Shown piece by piece: positions 8,701 to 19,300 of a stretch of DNA of 64,000 bases; position 1 is the first letter of the stretch, and each line of letters starts with the position of its first letter. The notes under the pieces were generated by a model. It searched no databases, was not told the DNA's origin, and was given only the letters and a program-made list of their open reading frames with translations. The stretch is from Virgisporangium aliadipatigenens (lineage in GTDB: Bacteria > Actinomycetota > Actinomycetes > Mycobacteriales > Micromonosporaceae). The stretch lies in contig NZ_BOPF01000001.1 of NCBI RefSeq assembly GCF_016863615.1, positions 80,281 to 144,280 on the forward strand, in the 5' to 3' direction. The position numbers and the translations under genes were made by a program.

Positions 8701-9569
8701 AGAAGAAGCGCATCAGGCTCACGCCCTATCTGTTCCTCGCCGTCCCGCTGGCCCTGCTGATCGTCTTCACCTACCTGCCCGTGGTGAGCATGTTCGGCTA
8801 CAGCGTGACGGCGTGGGACGGGCTGAGCCCCACGAAGGAGTTCGTCGGCGGCGACAACTACGTCGAGATCGCCACCCGGCCGGAGCTGTTCGGCGTGCTG
8901 AAGGTGAGCCTCTACTACATCGTCGCCTCGGCCGCGCAGACCGTGCTGGCGCTGTACTTCGCGATCGTGCTCAGCTTCGACGTCCGGTTCCGCAACCTCT
9001 TCAAGGGGATCCTCTTCTTCCCGTACCTCATCAACGGGGTCGCCATCGGGATGGTCTTCCTCTACTTCTTCCAACCCGGTGGAACGTTGGACACCACGCT
9101 GCGCCTCATCGGACTGGAGAGCCTGACGCACCAGTGGCTCGGCGACCCCGACACGGTCAACTGGTCGCTCGCCGGCACGTCGATCTGGCGCTACCTCGGC
9201 CTCAACTTCGTGCTGTTCCTCGGGGCGGTGCAGTCGATCCCGGCGCAGGTGTACGAGGCGGCGGAGCTGGACGGCGCGAACCGTTGGCACCAGGCGCGGT
9301 ACATCATCCTGCCGGGCATCAAACCCGTCATCGGGCTGATGGTGATCCTCGCCGTCTCCGGCTCCCTGTCGGTCTTCGAGATCCCGTACATCATGACCGG
9401 CGGGGCCAACGGCAGCGAGACGTTCGTCATCTCGGCCGTCAACATGGCATTCAAGTACTACAAGCTCGGGCTCGCCTCGGCCATGGCCGTCGTGCTGCTC
9501 CTGCTGGTGCTGGTGGTGACCTGGATCCAGCGCCGCGTGGTACCGGAGGAACGGGTGGACCTCACATGA
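8697..9569 (+). CDS. Sugar ABC transporter permease (MalF-type)
   Basis: 290 residues with six predicted membrane helices, starting YLFLAVPLALLIVFTYLPVV. The EAA loop that contacts the ATPase is YEAAELDGANRWHQARYIILPGI. The GTG start at 8697 overlaps the lipoprotein stop (GTGA), showing translational coupling. No ATP-binding subunit is encoded here; actinomycete CUT1 importers commonly borrow a shared MsiK-type ATPase (family knowledge). Confidence 0.92.
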   Translation: MKKKRIRLTPYLFLAVPLALLIVFTYLPVVSMFGYSVTAWDGLSPTKEFVGGDNYVEIATRPELFGVLKVSLYYIVASAAQTVLALYFAIVLSFDVRFRNLFKGILFFPYLINGVAIGMVFLYFFQPGGTLDTTLRLIGLESLTHQWLGDPDTVNWSLAGTSIWRYLGLNFVLFLGAVQSIPAQVYEAAELDGANRWHQARYIILPGIKPVIGLMVILAVSGSLSVFEIPYIMTGGANGSETFVISAVNMAFKYYKLGLASAMAVVLLLLVLVVTWIQRRVVPEERVDLT

Positions 9570-10387
9570 GTCGCATCGCCACGGTGCTCAAGTACGCCTC
9601 GCTCGTCGGCGCGGCGGTCGTCATGCTGCTGCCGCTGGTCGTCATCGTCATCGCGGCGGCGAAGACCAACGACGAGTACCTCCACTCGGGGCCGTTCGAC
9701 CTGCCGGGCGACTGGTCCAATGTGGACAACTACGTGACGGCGTTCAACGACGGGGGAATGCTGACCGGGTTCGTCAACACGGGCATCATTCTGGCGTTCT
9801 CGCTCGTCGGCTCCGTGCTCATCGGGTCGATGGCGGCGTACGCGTTGGACCGGTTCACGTTCCGGCTGCGCGGGCTTGTCATCGCGATGTTCCTCCTCGC
9901 GACGCTGGTGCCGGGCGTCACCACGCAGGTGGCCACGTTCCAGGTGGTCAACCGGCTCGGCCTGTTCAACACGCGGTGGTCGGCGATCGCGCTGTTCCTC
10001 GGCACCGACATCATCTCCATCTACATCTTCCAGCAGTTCCTCCGCGGGGTGCCCCGTGAGCTGGACGAGGCGGCGGCCATCGACGGCGCCGACGCGTTCA
10101 CCATCTACCGGCGCGTCATCCTGCCGCTGCTGAAGCCGGCCATCGCGACGGTCGTCATCGTCAAGGGCATCGCCATCTACAACGAGTTCTACATCCCGTT
10201 CCTGTACATGCCGGACCGCGATCTCGGCGTCATCTCCACGTCGCTGTTCCGGTTCAAGGGGCCGTTCGGGGCGCGGTGGGAGGTCATCTCCGCCGGTGTG
10301 GTCATCGTGATCGTGCCGACGCTGCTGGCGTTCCTGGCGTTGCAGCGCTGGATCTACAACGGGTTGACGCTGGGTGCGACCAAGTGA
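9566..10387 (+). CDS. Sugar ABC transporter permease (MalG-type)
   Basis: 273 residues with six predicted membrane helices and the EAA loop ELDEAAAIDGADAFTIYRRV. The ATG at 9566 overlaps the stop of the first permease (ATGA). It forms the heterodimeric membrane channel with its upstream partner. Its last 34 bases overlap the 3' end of the convergent beta-mannosidase gene, so transcription of the two units may interfere. Confidence 0.92.
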   Translation: MSRIATVLKYASLVGAAVVMLLPLVVIVIAAAKTNDEYLHSGPFDLPGDWSNVDNYVTAFNDGGMLTGFVNTGIILAFSLVGSVLIGSMAAYALDRFTFRLRGLVIAMFLLATLVPGVTTQVATFQVVNRLGLFNTRWSAIALFLGTDIISIYIFQQFLRGVPRELDEAAAIDGADAFTIYRRVILPLLKPAIATVVIVKGIAIYNEFYIPFLYMPDRDLGVISTSLFRFKGPFGARWEVISAGVVIVIVPTLLAFLALQRWIYNGLTLGATK

Positions 10388-12765
10388 GCGAGGTCGTTGG
10401 CGCAGCGCAGCACCGGCCGCGACGTCAGTGCCGCCGGGTCGGGTGTGCCCCCGGCGCGGACCCGGAAGGTGTGGCTGCGCCCGGGAAGCAGCGTGACGAG
10501 CAGGTCGTCGACGCTCGCGGTCGGGTCCAGGCGGTCGGGGAAGAGCGCCAGGTCGCGCAGCAAGGTGTGCGCCGTTATCCGGACGGTGTCGCCCTCGACG
10601 GTCGCCTCCCACGCCGGCTCCGGATACCGGAGATCGACGTCCTCGGCGAAGAACCACGTCGCGTCGCCGGCGGTCATCAGTTCGGCGGCGGGGTCGCCCG
10701 GGGTGGCCACGCGCGCCGGCAGGGTGAGCCGCGCCGCCCCGCCCGGGGGGACGTCCACGTCGAGCGTGACACCGGCGAGGGCGTCGCCCGCGAACGAGTG
10801 GCGCACCACCTCGACGCTCTCGCGCCACGGGGCCGGGCCGTCGTTGACCGCCACGAGCACCAGATCCTCGCCGTCGGGCTGGAACGTCAGGAGCCGGTCG
10901 GCGTAGGCGCGGCGCAGCGCGTACCACAGCGGCTTGCGCCGGCCGTCCCCGTCGACCGCGGACCAGCTCGTGACGGGCCAGCAGTCGTTCAGCTGCCAGA
11001 GAATCGTGCCGGTACACAGTGGACGGAGCGCGCGGAAGTGCTCGATCCCGAACCGGATCGCCCGCGCCTGGTTGAGCTGGGTGGCCCAGTGCCAGTCGTC
11101 GAAGTCCGCCGGTGCGGGCAGGTGTCCGGCGAGGCCGCGCAGCAGCTTGTCGTTGCCCTCCCGGGCCTTCTGGTGATGGGCGATCCCGGGGGAGTCCGGC
11201 GTCAACGGGTCGTCCGAGACGGCCGCCCGCAGCGTCGCCCACGCCGGCGGCGCCTGGAACCCGAACTCCGCCACGAACCGCGGCCGCCATTCGCGGTAGC
11301 GCGTGTAGTCGTGGGTGTTCCACACGTCCCAGATGTGCGTGGTTCCGTGCGCGGGGTCGTTGGGATGCAGGTCCGGGGTGCCGGAGTACGGGCTGCCGGG
11401 CCAGTACGGCCGGGTCGGGTCCAGCCGCGCGACCGTGCGGGGCAGCAGGTCGAAGTAGTACCCCCCGCCCCACGAACGCCCGTCGAGCGGCTGCTGCCAG
11501 TCCCAGTCGTGGAAGCCCCAGATGTTCTCGTTGTTGCCGACCCACATCACCAGGCTCGGGTGCGGCATCAGGCGCACCACCTGTTCGTGGGCCTCGGCGG
11601 CGATCTCGGCGGCGAGCGGCTCCTCCTCCGGGTAGGCGGCGCAGGCGAAGAGGAAGTCCTGCCCGACGAGCAGGCCCAGTTCGTCGGCGAGGTCGTAGAA
11701 CTCCGCGCTCTCGTAGCGGCCGCCGCCCCAGACGCGCAGGAAGTTGACGCCCGCGTCGGTCGCCTGCGTGAAGCGCGTGCGGTAGCGCTCCCGGTCGACC
11801 CGCGTCGGGAACGCGTCGTCCGGGATCCAGTTGACGCCGCGCACCGCGATCGGGGTGTCGTTGACCCGCAGCACGAAGCGCGAGCCGTCGGCGTCGGGCG
11901 TGGTGTCCAGGTCGACGCTGCGGAAGCCCACCTTGTGGTGCCAGGTGTCCAGCGTGGCGCCGTCCACTGTGGACAGGGTCAGCGTGACGTCGTAGCGGTG
12001 CGCATCCCCGTAGCCGCGCGGCCACCAGCGGCGCGCGTCCGCCACGTCGATGGCCACCGTCGCGGAGTCCTCATCGGCACCGATGCGCGTGGTGGCCGTT
12101 CCCCCGGAGATTTGAAGTGTGAGAACGAGGTCGGCGGGCGCGGCGCGGTCGAGGGTCACGAAGACCTCGACGTAGCCGGTGTCGCCGTCGACGGTGACCA
12201 GCGGGCGGACCTCGGCCAGGCGCGCGACGGACCAGGCGTGCAGGCCGATCGGGCGCCAGATGCCGGCGGTGACGACGGTCGGCCCCCAGTCCCAGCCGAA
12301 GTTGCAGGCCATCTTGCGGATGTACTGGAACGGCTCGTCGTACGCGTTGGGCCGCTCACCCACGGCCGCGCGGACCGCCTCGGCGTACGCGTACGCGGAT
12401 CCGAAGTGGACGGTCAGCGTGTTTCCCTTGCGCCGCAACAGCTTCTTGACGTCGAACCGGTACGAGCGATGCTGATTCGCGGTGCTGCCCACCTCGGTCC
12501 CGTTGACGGAGACGGTCGCCACGGTGTCGAGTCCCAGCGCGACCAGGTCCACCCGGTCAGCCTCTTCCGGGGCGTCGAACGTCGTCTCGTACACCCACTC
12601 GGTGTGCCCGATCCAGTGCAGGCGGGTCTCGTTATCGTCGTGGAACGGGTCCGGAATGCGGCCCGCGCGCAGGAGGTCGGTGTGCACACAGCCCGGGATC
12701 TCGGCCGGCACAGCTTCGTCATCGGTCGATGGGCGAACGGTCCAGCCGTCGTGCAGCAGGCGCAT
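10354..12765 (-). CDS. GH2 beta-mannosidase
   Basis: 803 residues, no signal peptide, so intracellular. The layout is GH2: a jelly-roll sugar-binding domain (1-200), Ig-like domain (to about 285), then a TIM barrel. Acid/base Glu413 lies in WVGNNENIWG, the typical beta-mannosidase form of the GH2 NE motif, and the nucleophile is Glu500 in FVAEFGFQ. It should cleave non-reducing beta-mannosyl residues from imported oligosaccharides. It is transcribed away from the LacI gene, with an operator-like palindrome only 11 bp upstream of its start, so it is probably repressed with the transporter. Confidence 0.9.
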   Translation of the reverse strand: MRLLHDGWTVRPSTDDEAVPAEIPGCVHTDLLRAGRIPDPFHDDNETRLHWIGHTEWVYETTFDAPEEADRVDLVALGLDTVATVSVNGTEVGSTANQHRSYRFDVKKLLRRKGNTLTVHFGSAYAYAEAVRAAVGERPNAYDEPFQYIRKMACNFGWDWGPTVVTAGIWRPIGLHAWSVARLAEVRPLVTVDGDTGYVEVFVTLDRAAPADLVLTLQISGGTATTRIGADEDSATVAIDVADARRWWPRGYGDAHRYDVTLTLSTVDGATLDTWHHKVGFRSVDLDTTPDADGSRFVLRVNDTPIAVRGVNWIPDDAFPTRVDRERYRTRFTQATDAGVNFLRVWGGGRYESAEFYDLADELGLLVGQDFLFACAAYPEEEPLAAEIAAEAHEQVVRLMPHPSLVMWVGNNENIWGFHDWDWQQPLDGRSWGGGYYFDLLPRTVARLDPTRPYWPGSPYSGTPDLHPNDPAHGTTHIWDVWNTHDYTRYREWRPRFVAEFGFQAPPAWATLRAAVSDDPLTPDSPGIAHHQKAREGNDKLLRGLAGHLPAPADFDDWHWATQLNQARAIRFGIEHFRALRPLCTGTILWQLNDCWPVTSWSAVDGDGRRKPLWYALRRAYADRLLTFQPDGEDLVLVAVNDGPAPWRESVEVVRHSFAGDALAGVTLDVDVPPGGAARLTLPARVATPGDPAAELMTAGDATWFFAEDVDLRYPEPAWEATVEGDTVRITAHTLLRDLALFPDRLDPTASVDDLLVTLLPGRSHTFRVRAGGTPDPAALTSRPVLRCANDLAHLVAPSVNPL

Positions 12766-12775
12766 GTGCCGGAGC

Positions 12776-12787
12776 TTAACCGGTCAA
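12776..12787. promoter_or_regulatory. Imperfect LacI operator between beta-mannosidase and regulator
   Basis: TTAACCGGTCAA, one base away from the perfect palindrome TTAACCGGTTAA, lies in the 41-bp divergent gap. It matches the paired operators at 7281-7315 and could control both flanking genes, giving autoregulation. Confidence 0.65.
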
Positions 12788-12806
12788 GTTCTCCTGCCGG
12801 TAGGGT

Positions 12807-13856
12807 ATGCCTGTGAAACGGCCGACCATCGCGGACATCGCCCGCCGCGCCGGAGTGTCCAAGGTGGCTGTCTCGTACGCCCTCAACGGACAGGCCGGCG
12901 TCTCCGAGGCGACCCGGCGGCGCATCCGCGCCATCGCCGACGAACTCGGCTGGAGCCCCAACACGGCCGCCCGCGCGCTCTCCGGCGCGAGCGCCTACGC
13001 GGTCGGACTCGTGGTCTGCCGCCCGGCCCGGATCCTCGGCGTGGAACCGTTCTTCATGCAGCTCATCTCCGGGTTCGAGACCGCGCTGTCGGCCCGCTCC
13101 TACGGACTCACGCTGCAGGTCGTCGCCTCCCTCGAGGCCGAGATCGAGGTGTACCACCGCTGGTGGGCCGAACGCCGCGTCGACGGCGTCATCCTCGTCG
13201 ACCTGCGCGTCGACGACCCCCGCGTCCCGGTCCTGGAACATCTCGGCCTGCCCGCGATCGTCATCGGAAACCCGCGCGGCGCCGGCCGGATGGCGGGCGT
13301 CTGGTCCGACGACGCGGCCGCGCTGGTGGAGGTGGTGGACCACCTGGTGGGACTGGGGCACACCCGCATCGCCCGCGTCACCGGCCTCCCCGAACTCCTG
13401 CACACGCGGATCCGCGATGAAGCTTTCACGGCGGCGTGTTCCTCCGCGGGGGTCTCCGACTTCCGGCTGGTCGCCGCGGACTACACCGGTGAGTCGAGCG
13501 CGTCCGTGACGCGTGCGCTGCTGTCGTCGGCCGCGCCGCCCACCGCCCTGGTGTACGACAACGACGTGATGGCCGTGGCCGGATTGGGTGTGGCGCAGGA
13601 ACTCGGGCTGTCCGTGCCTCGGGACGTGTCTCTCGTGGCGTGGGACGACTCGCCGCTGTGCCGGTTGGTGCATCCGGCGCTCACGGCGATCAGCCGGGAC
13701 ATACCGGCGTACGGGGCGCATGCGGCGCAGCGGTTGCTGGCGGCCATCGGTGGGGAGCCGGTCAGCGACTTCCAGGACACGACGCCGCATCTGGTGGTGC
13801 GGGGGAGCACGGCCGCCCCGTCACCCCATCCACCGCCGCCACCACGACCGCTGTGA
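12807..13856 (+). CDS. LacI-family transcriptional regulator
   Basis: 349 residues. The helix-turn-helix PTIADIARRAGVSKVAVSYALN occupies residues 6-27, followed by the hinge helix SPNTAARALSG and a periplasmic-binding-protein-like effector domain. It likely represses the transporter and beta-mannosidase genes and responds to a manno-oligosaccharide or breakdown product (inference from context). The start could be GTG at 12813, which has TAGGG 7 nt upstream and gives the usual MKRPTIADIA beginning. The 3' end overlaps the convergent STAND gene by 36 bp. Confidence 0.9.
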   Translation: MPVKRPTIADIARRAGVSKVAVSYALNGQAGVSEATRRRIRAIADELGWSPNTAARALSGASAYAVGLVVCRPARILGVEPFFMQLISGFETALSARSYGLTLQVVASLEAEIEVYHRWWAERRVDGVILVDLRVDDPRVPVLEHLGLPAIVIGNPRGAGRMAGVWSDDAAALVEVVDHLVGLGHTRIARVTGLPELLHTRIRDEAFTAACSSAGVSDFRLVAADYTGESSASVTRALLSSAAPPTALVYDNDVMAVAGLGVAQELGLSVPRDVSLVAWDDSPLCRLVHPALTAISRDIPAYGAHAAQRLLAAIGGEPVSDFQDTTPHLVVRGSTAAPSPHPPPPPRPL

Positions 13857-15827
13857 CGAGGCGTCCTTCAACTCCTCGACCGCCTTCAGGGTCTCCGGGT
13901 GGTCCTTCCCGAGGACGCGCCGACAATCGGCGACAACGTGTTTGTACTGGAGGACGGCCTCCTCGACCTTTCCCATCGCGACATGATCACCGGCGAGGCG
14001 GCGGCGGATACGAAGAGTCTCCAGGTGCTCCTTGCCGTACCATTTTCGGACCTGAGAGACGGCAGCCCGACGGTAGCGGAGTGCATCCGCCGCGCGTCCG
14101 GCCGTGCGATAGACGCTGGCCAACTCGCGGCCGGCCCAAAGCGTGATCAGGTGCTCGTCGCCGAGTGCCCGGCGGCAGTCGTCGAAAACCCGTTCTATGA
14201 GGTCGACGGCTGTGCCGACCTGGTGCGAAGCGCGGTAGGTCTTGGCGAGGTGAAGCCGGCTGACCAGCGTCTCCCAGTGATCGTCGCCGAACGTTCGCCG
14301 GTAGTCGGCGACGACTTCCTCCAGTCGTGCAGCGGCCTCCGTCGACCGCCGGATACGAATCAGGGCCTCCCCGAGGTGACGCCGAGCCCTGATGGTGCTG
14401 CGGTGTGTGCGACCCAGTGACCGCTCGTAGCAGGCGGCGACCTCTTCCAGCAGAGCCACGGCCTCCTCGGCACCGGTCTGCTCCAGATTCATTCGGTACA
14501 ACGCGGCGTTGTGGACGAGCAAGAGCAGTGCCTGGTTGCGGCGCTGCGCGGGCATCGCGTTCCAGCACGCGTCGATGTGCGGGAGGAAGCTCTTCCAGCG
14601 TGGCCGGTCGGTGTCGACGTCCCGCAGGTATTGGGTGGGTGCCGCCGACGCGAGAAGGTTGACTGCCAAGGCGGGCCATTCGGTGGTCGCGGGTTGGAGA
14701 TCGCGAGTCACCGCCTGGACCAGACGGTGCGTGCTGATCGTGTGGTCCTCGCGCCGCCGGACCATGTTGTGCGCGGCCAGCAGTTCGATCGCGTCGATGA
14801 CTCTGTCGGGGTCGTCCGCGAGCGGGTACAGGACGTCCTGGGGGAGGCGTTCGGGGCCGAGCCACGCCACCACGTCGAGAATGCGGCGCGCCAGCGGGGA
14901 CTGCTCGGTGATCGTTGCCATCGTCACCTGCCACACTTCGGCGAAGGTTCGCGTCGTGCGCCCGTCGCGCCCGCCGTGTCGGGAAACCTTCCCGAACCGT
15001 TCGGCGAGGGCGACCTGGTAGCTGCGGTAGTCCATGCCGGGCCGGCGGGTGATGTACGTGGCGGCCTGTTCCAGTGCCAACGGGAGGTCGCCGAGTTCCT
15101 CGGCCACCGCGTCCGCGCCGCTGCGGTCGGCGTTGCCGGTGAGCCTGATCAGAAGGTCCACGCTGGCCTTTCGGTCCAACTGCGCCAGGCGGAGCGGCTC
15201 CATGCCGAGAGCAGCCCATTCACCGGCGGACGGGTCGCGGCGCGTGGTCACCAGGATGTGGCCGTGTCCCGCCACCTGGCTGAGCAGCGGCGAGATGTGC
15301 GCGACCTCCTCCACGTTGTCCAGCACCAGCAGCCAGCCGGGGTGCGCTTGCAACCAGCCGATCGCCCACTGCTGGGCGTGCGTCGCCGCGACGGCGCACT
15401 GTAGTCGGGTGGTAATTCCGGTGAGTCCTTCTGAGATGTTGTCCGCATTGTCGGCGTTGATCCACCACACCAGCGGGAACCGCCGGCGATAGTCGCGTGC
15501 GTAGTGGAGGACGAGTTCGGTCTTGCCGATGCCGCCCAGCCCGTGGACGGCGACCTGGCTGTGGGCGGCGGACTGGCCCACCACCCCCGAACGGGTCCGG
15601 CCCAGCAACGCGTCCAGCTGATCGAGATCGCGCCCGACGAACTCGGTCGACGCCAGCGGCAGATTGTGCGCGCCCTCGGGCGGCGGAACGTCCTGCGGCG
15701 CCCGCACGGCCGCGGTGTACATCCAGGTGTTGTACTGGGTGATGTGCTGACCGGCGGCGTAGCCCTGGCCGGCCTGCATCGGCACGGTCCAGGTGTCGGA
15801 GGACGGTAGGGGCCCGGTCACGGCCAT
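13821..15827 (-). CDS. STAND-class NTPase with C-terminal tetratricopeptide repeats
   Basis: 668 residues. An NB-ARC-type domain has Walker A GLGGIGKTE (96-104), Walker B LLVLD (166-170), a sensor strand ILVTTRRD (191-198) and GDLPLAL (246-252). A winged-helix region follows, then TPRs from about 460 (repeated LEEVVADYRRTFGDDHWETL-type 42-residue units). The first 45 residues contain a short GQHITQYNTW motif of the kind found before NB-ARC domains in actinobacterial STAND proteins. Such proteins act as ATP-dependent signalling switches. No effector domain (TIR, protease, nuclease) is fused or adjacent, so its output is unknown. Confidence 0.85.
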   Translation of the reverse strand: MAVTGPLPSSDTWTVPMQAGQGYAAGQHITQYNTWMYTAAVRAPQDVPPPEGAHNLPLASTEFVGRDLDQLDALLGRTRSGVVGQSAAHSQVAVHGLGGIGKTELVLHYARDYRRRFPLVWWINADNADNISEGLTGITTRLQCAVAATHAQQWAIGWLQAHPGWLLVLDNVEEVAHISPLLSQVAGHGHILVTTRRDPSAGEWAALGMEPLRLAQLDRKASVDLLIRLTGNADRSGADAVAEELGDLPLALEQAATYITRRPGMDYRSYQVALAERFGKVSRHGGRDGRTTRTFAEVWQVTMATITEQSPLARRILDVVAWLGPERLPQDVLYPLADDPDRVIDAIELLAAHNMVRRREDHTISTHRLVQAVTRDLQPATTEWPALAVNLLASAAPTQYLRDVDTDRPRWKSFLPHIDACWNAMPAQRRNQALLLLVHNAALYRMNLEQTGAEEAVALLEEVAACYERSLGRTHRSTIRARRHLGEALIRIRRSTEAAARLEEVVADYRRTFGDDHWETLVSRLHLAKTYRASHQVGTAVDLIERVFDDCRRALGDEHLITLWAGRELASVYRTAGRAADALRYRRAAVSQVRKWYGKEHLETLRIRRRLAGDHVAMGKVEEAVLQYKHVVADCRRVLGKDHPETLKAVEELKDASSQRSWWRRWMG

Positions 15828-15950
15828 GGTCTATCACGCGGCGCCGGTGCCCGGGTGCGCTTCGGTGCGGGAACACCCGTACGGCGCGGTCGTGTCAATG
15901 ACATCGGCGGGCTTCCGGAGCGGCACCCCACGCGTGCTTCCATGGGCGGC

Positions 15951-16277
15951 ATGCGGTTCCTGATGACGATGAACGGCGGCGGCCCCGCCCCCGACGCGCG
16001 CCTGTACGCCGAGATGGCCCGCTTCGTGGACGAACTGAGCCGGGCGGGCGTTCTCGTCGCGACGGGTGGGCTGGGGATGACCGGTACGCACATGACGGCC
16101 CGCGGCGGCGCGGTCGCCTACGCGCACGGGCCCTACACCACGTCCCCCGAGACGATCGTCTCCTTCGCGCTGCTCGACGTGCGCACGAAGGAGGAGGCGA
16201 TCGAGGTGAGCCGGCGGTTCTGGGCGATCGTCGGCGACGGCGAGGGTGACCTGCGGCAGGTGTTCGGGCCCGAGTAG
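15951..16277 (+). CDS. YCII-domain protein
   Basis: 108 residues with the YCII/DGPF fold signature: MRFLMTMNGG start, AEMARFVDELSRAGVLVATGGL, and the C-terminal helix EEAIEVSRRFWAIV. These small dimeric ferredoxin-like proteins are often encoded beside ECF sigma factors, but none is adjacent here. The start is set at the ATG at 15951, where the conserved domain begins; upstream in-frame codons lie in the gap shared with the divergent STAND gene. No biochemical role is known. Confidence 0.85.
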   Translation: MRFLMTMNGGGPAPDARLYAEMARFVDELSRAGVLVATGGLGMTGTHMTARGGAVAYAHGPYTTSPETIVSFALLDVRTKEEAIEVSRRFWAIVGDGEGDLRQVFGPE

Positions 16278-16309
16278 CCGGACGGCCGAACACCCGCCGC
16301 AGCGCTCAC

Positions 16310-19300
16310 CTACTTGATCGCGTACGCGTCGAGCACCGTTTCACTGACCGTGTTGCCGGCCGTGTCGGTGGACCTGGCGCGCAGGGACACCGTTCCCGGT
16401 GCGGCCGGGTGGGACAGGATCGCGATCCAGCCGCCGCCCGGCACCCGGAACACCGGCGCCGCCTTCCACGTCTTGCCGCTGTCGTAGGAGGCCTCGACCG
16501 TGAGCGACTTCGCCTTGCCGGCGCCCGAGTCGGCCTGGGCGCGCACGTTCACCGGGAGGACGAACGGCCGTCCCGCCGGCGCCGCACCGGACCCGTCGAC
16601 CGCCGGCGAGAAGCCGATCGTCGACACGGCCAGCGGCGTGATCACCTCGTCGGAGACGAAGCCGGAGGTGAACTCCCACACGCCGCTCGTGGTCGTCGAG
16701 TACTTGTACGGTGCGCCCCGCACGTCGGTGACCTCGGCGCGGTAGCGGCCCGGTTCGGCCGGCACGTCGAAGATCATCGAGTCGGTCTGGGTGGACTCGC
16801 CGATGAGCACGCCGTCCTTGTACAGCGCCACGCGCATCTGCGACGCGGTGCCCGAACCGTAGTGCCCCGAACCGTCGGCGACCATCGGCACGCTGACGAG
16901 GAGTTCGTTGCCGAGCCGGGCGACGTAGAAGCCCTCCTTGCCGACCATCGGGCCGGAGACCGGCTGGTTCCACACCTCGGAGTAGGTGCGGCCGGGCCGG
17001 TAGGTGAGCGTGTCGGACACGATGAGCGTGTAGGCCTCGGCGCCGTCGTACTCGTCCATGTCGGTGCTCCAGGTGACGTCCGGGTCACCGCCGAAGTACT
17101 CGGTGCGCACCACCGGCGGGTGGAACTCCGGGAACGCCGACCCGCCGAACGGCAGGTCCGGCACGGCCGCGTAGACGCCCCGGGTGGAGACCGGCGTGCC
17201 GGTCATCGAGGCCCGGTAGTCGACCTTGACCTTGGCGAGGTCGCGCTGGCGCAGCGTGCGGGACAGGCCGACGGGGAACTTCCCGCGCACCGCCCAGGCG
17301 CCGTTGTACTGGTACGGGCTGTCGGCGAAGGAGCCGTCCGCGGCGGGTTTGCCGAACTGCACCGACACCTTCGTCACGAAGTGGTCGAGGGAGGGGTTGC
17401 CGCCCGCGGCCCCCAGGTAGAGGCTGTCGAACGTCGCCGTCGCCGCCCCGAGCGCGAATCCCGTCTCGGGATCGTCGAGCCCGGCGACGGCCAGCACGTG
17501 GAACTCCTTCGCGCCGGCCTCGGGCGCCGGCACCTTCACCGGCTTGGCGGCCCGTGCGTCGAGCGTGACCGTGCGGGCGGCGCTCACGTCGAGCACCGTC
17601 TGCACCACGAACGAGATCTTCGGGTTCTCGCTGTCGGCCTCGTCGAGGATCTGCGAGAAGACCGAGTAACGCCCCTTGGGCACCCGTGTCTCGGCGGTCC
17701 CGTCGGGGTCGTACGCGTCGACGACCACCGGCGCGTCGAGGCCGATCAGCAGCGTGAACGAGTCCTCCGGCACACCGCCGGCGCGGCTGATCGTCCTGAC
17801 CGTGACGTCGTAGCTCTCGACCTCCTTCTCCACCCCGAACGGCACCCGGGTCACCACGGCGCCGCCGGAACTGGCCACGAGGAAGCCGCCGTGCAGCCCG
17901 TCGGGCACGTTCGCCCGGGTGTCGGCGGTGAGCGTGACCGGCGCCGTGCCGCCGGCCGGGATGGTGACGCTGGAGCGGTCGGCGGTGAAGACGCCCGCGC
18001 CGCTGGTCGCCTGCACGGCCAGGTCGAGCGTGACCGCGGTGCTGCCGCCGTTGGCGAGCGTGACGGTGCGCGTGACCGGGGTGTCGTCGCCGTGCGGCCA
18101 CAGCGCCCGGCCGAAGCTGGCGCTCGGCGGCGTGGCGGTGACCCGCTGGTCGATGGTGCGCGCCAGGTCGAGCATGCCGGCGCCCTGGGCGTAGACGCTC
18201 ACCGCGGGGTCGGGTCGGGCGGCCGCCATCAGGGTCGACTTGAGGCCGGCGGCTTTCAGGTCGGGCCGCTGCTGGGCCAGGATCGCGGCGCCACCGGCGA
18301 CGTGCGGGGTGGCCATGGACGTTCCCGAGAAGGAGACATAGGAGCCCGAACCGGAACTGTCGCCACTGCGCGCGGCCACGATCCCCACGCCGGGGGCGGT
18401 GATGTCGGGCTTGACGGCGCTGTCGCCGGTGCGCGGACCGCGACTGGAGAACGGCGCCAGCTTGCCCTGCTTGTCGACGGCGCCCACGGTCAACGCCGCG
18501 TCGGCGCTGCCGGGCGAGCCGATGCTGCGCTCGCTGCCGGCGTTGCCGGCGGCGATGACGAACAGCGCGCCGTACTGTTCCGTGAGGTCGGCGACGGCCT
18601 GCTCGAGCGGGTCGGTGCCCGGGGTGTCGCCGCCGCCGAGGCTCATGTTGACGACCTTGGCGTGCTGCTCGGCGACGGCCCACTGCATGCCGGCGACGAT
18701 CGCCGACTCGGGGCAACCGAACGGCAGGCAGACCTTGGCGTTGACCAGGTTCGCCCCGGGTGCCACGCCCTTGTACTTGCCGCCGGAGGCGGCACCGGTG
18801 CCGGCGATCGTGGACGCCACGTGCGTGCCGTGGCCGACGACGTCGCGCAGGTCCTCCGCGCCGGTGAAGTCCTGCGCCGCGACCACCTTGCCGGCGAGGT
18901 CGGGGTGGTTGCCGTCGATGCCGCTGTCGACGACCGCGACGGTGACGCCGGTGCCGGTGAACCCGGCCGCCCACGCCGTCGGCGCGCCGGTCAGCGGCAC
19001 GCTCACGTCGAGCGTGGGGTGGAGCAGTGCGTCGATCCGGAAGGTCGGGGCCTCCGCACGGGTCCCGGCCGCCTTGATCGTGTTCCACGTGTCGGCGAGC
19101 GCGGCCCGGTCGGCGCTCACGGCCGCCCCGCGCGCCCCGGGCAGTTCCCGGGTCACCTTCATCTTCGCGGGAACGCCCGCGCGCGCGGCCGCCACTCCGG
19201 AGTTGCCCTGGCCGGCGCCGGTGACGATGAGCGGCACGTCGGGACGCCGGTCGTCGTAGCCCCACTCGACCAGGGAGGTCACGTCGAAGAGCCGCGCGTC

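Noticed and set aside
7423..10387. Missing ATPase as evidence of a broken transporter
   Set aside because: CUT1 sugar importers in actinomycetes commonly use a shared ATPase encoded elsewhere.
9458..12025. 855-codon minus-strand frame across permease and beta-mannosidase genes
   Set aside because: Different frame from the beta-mannosidase, Arg-rich low-information sequence, and it overlaps two confident genes.
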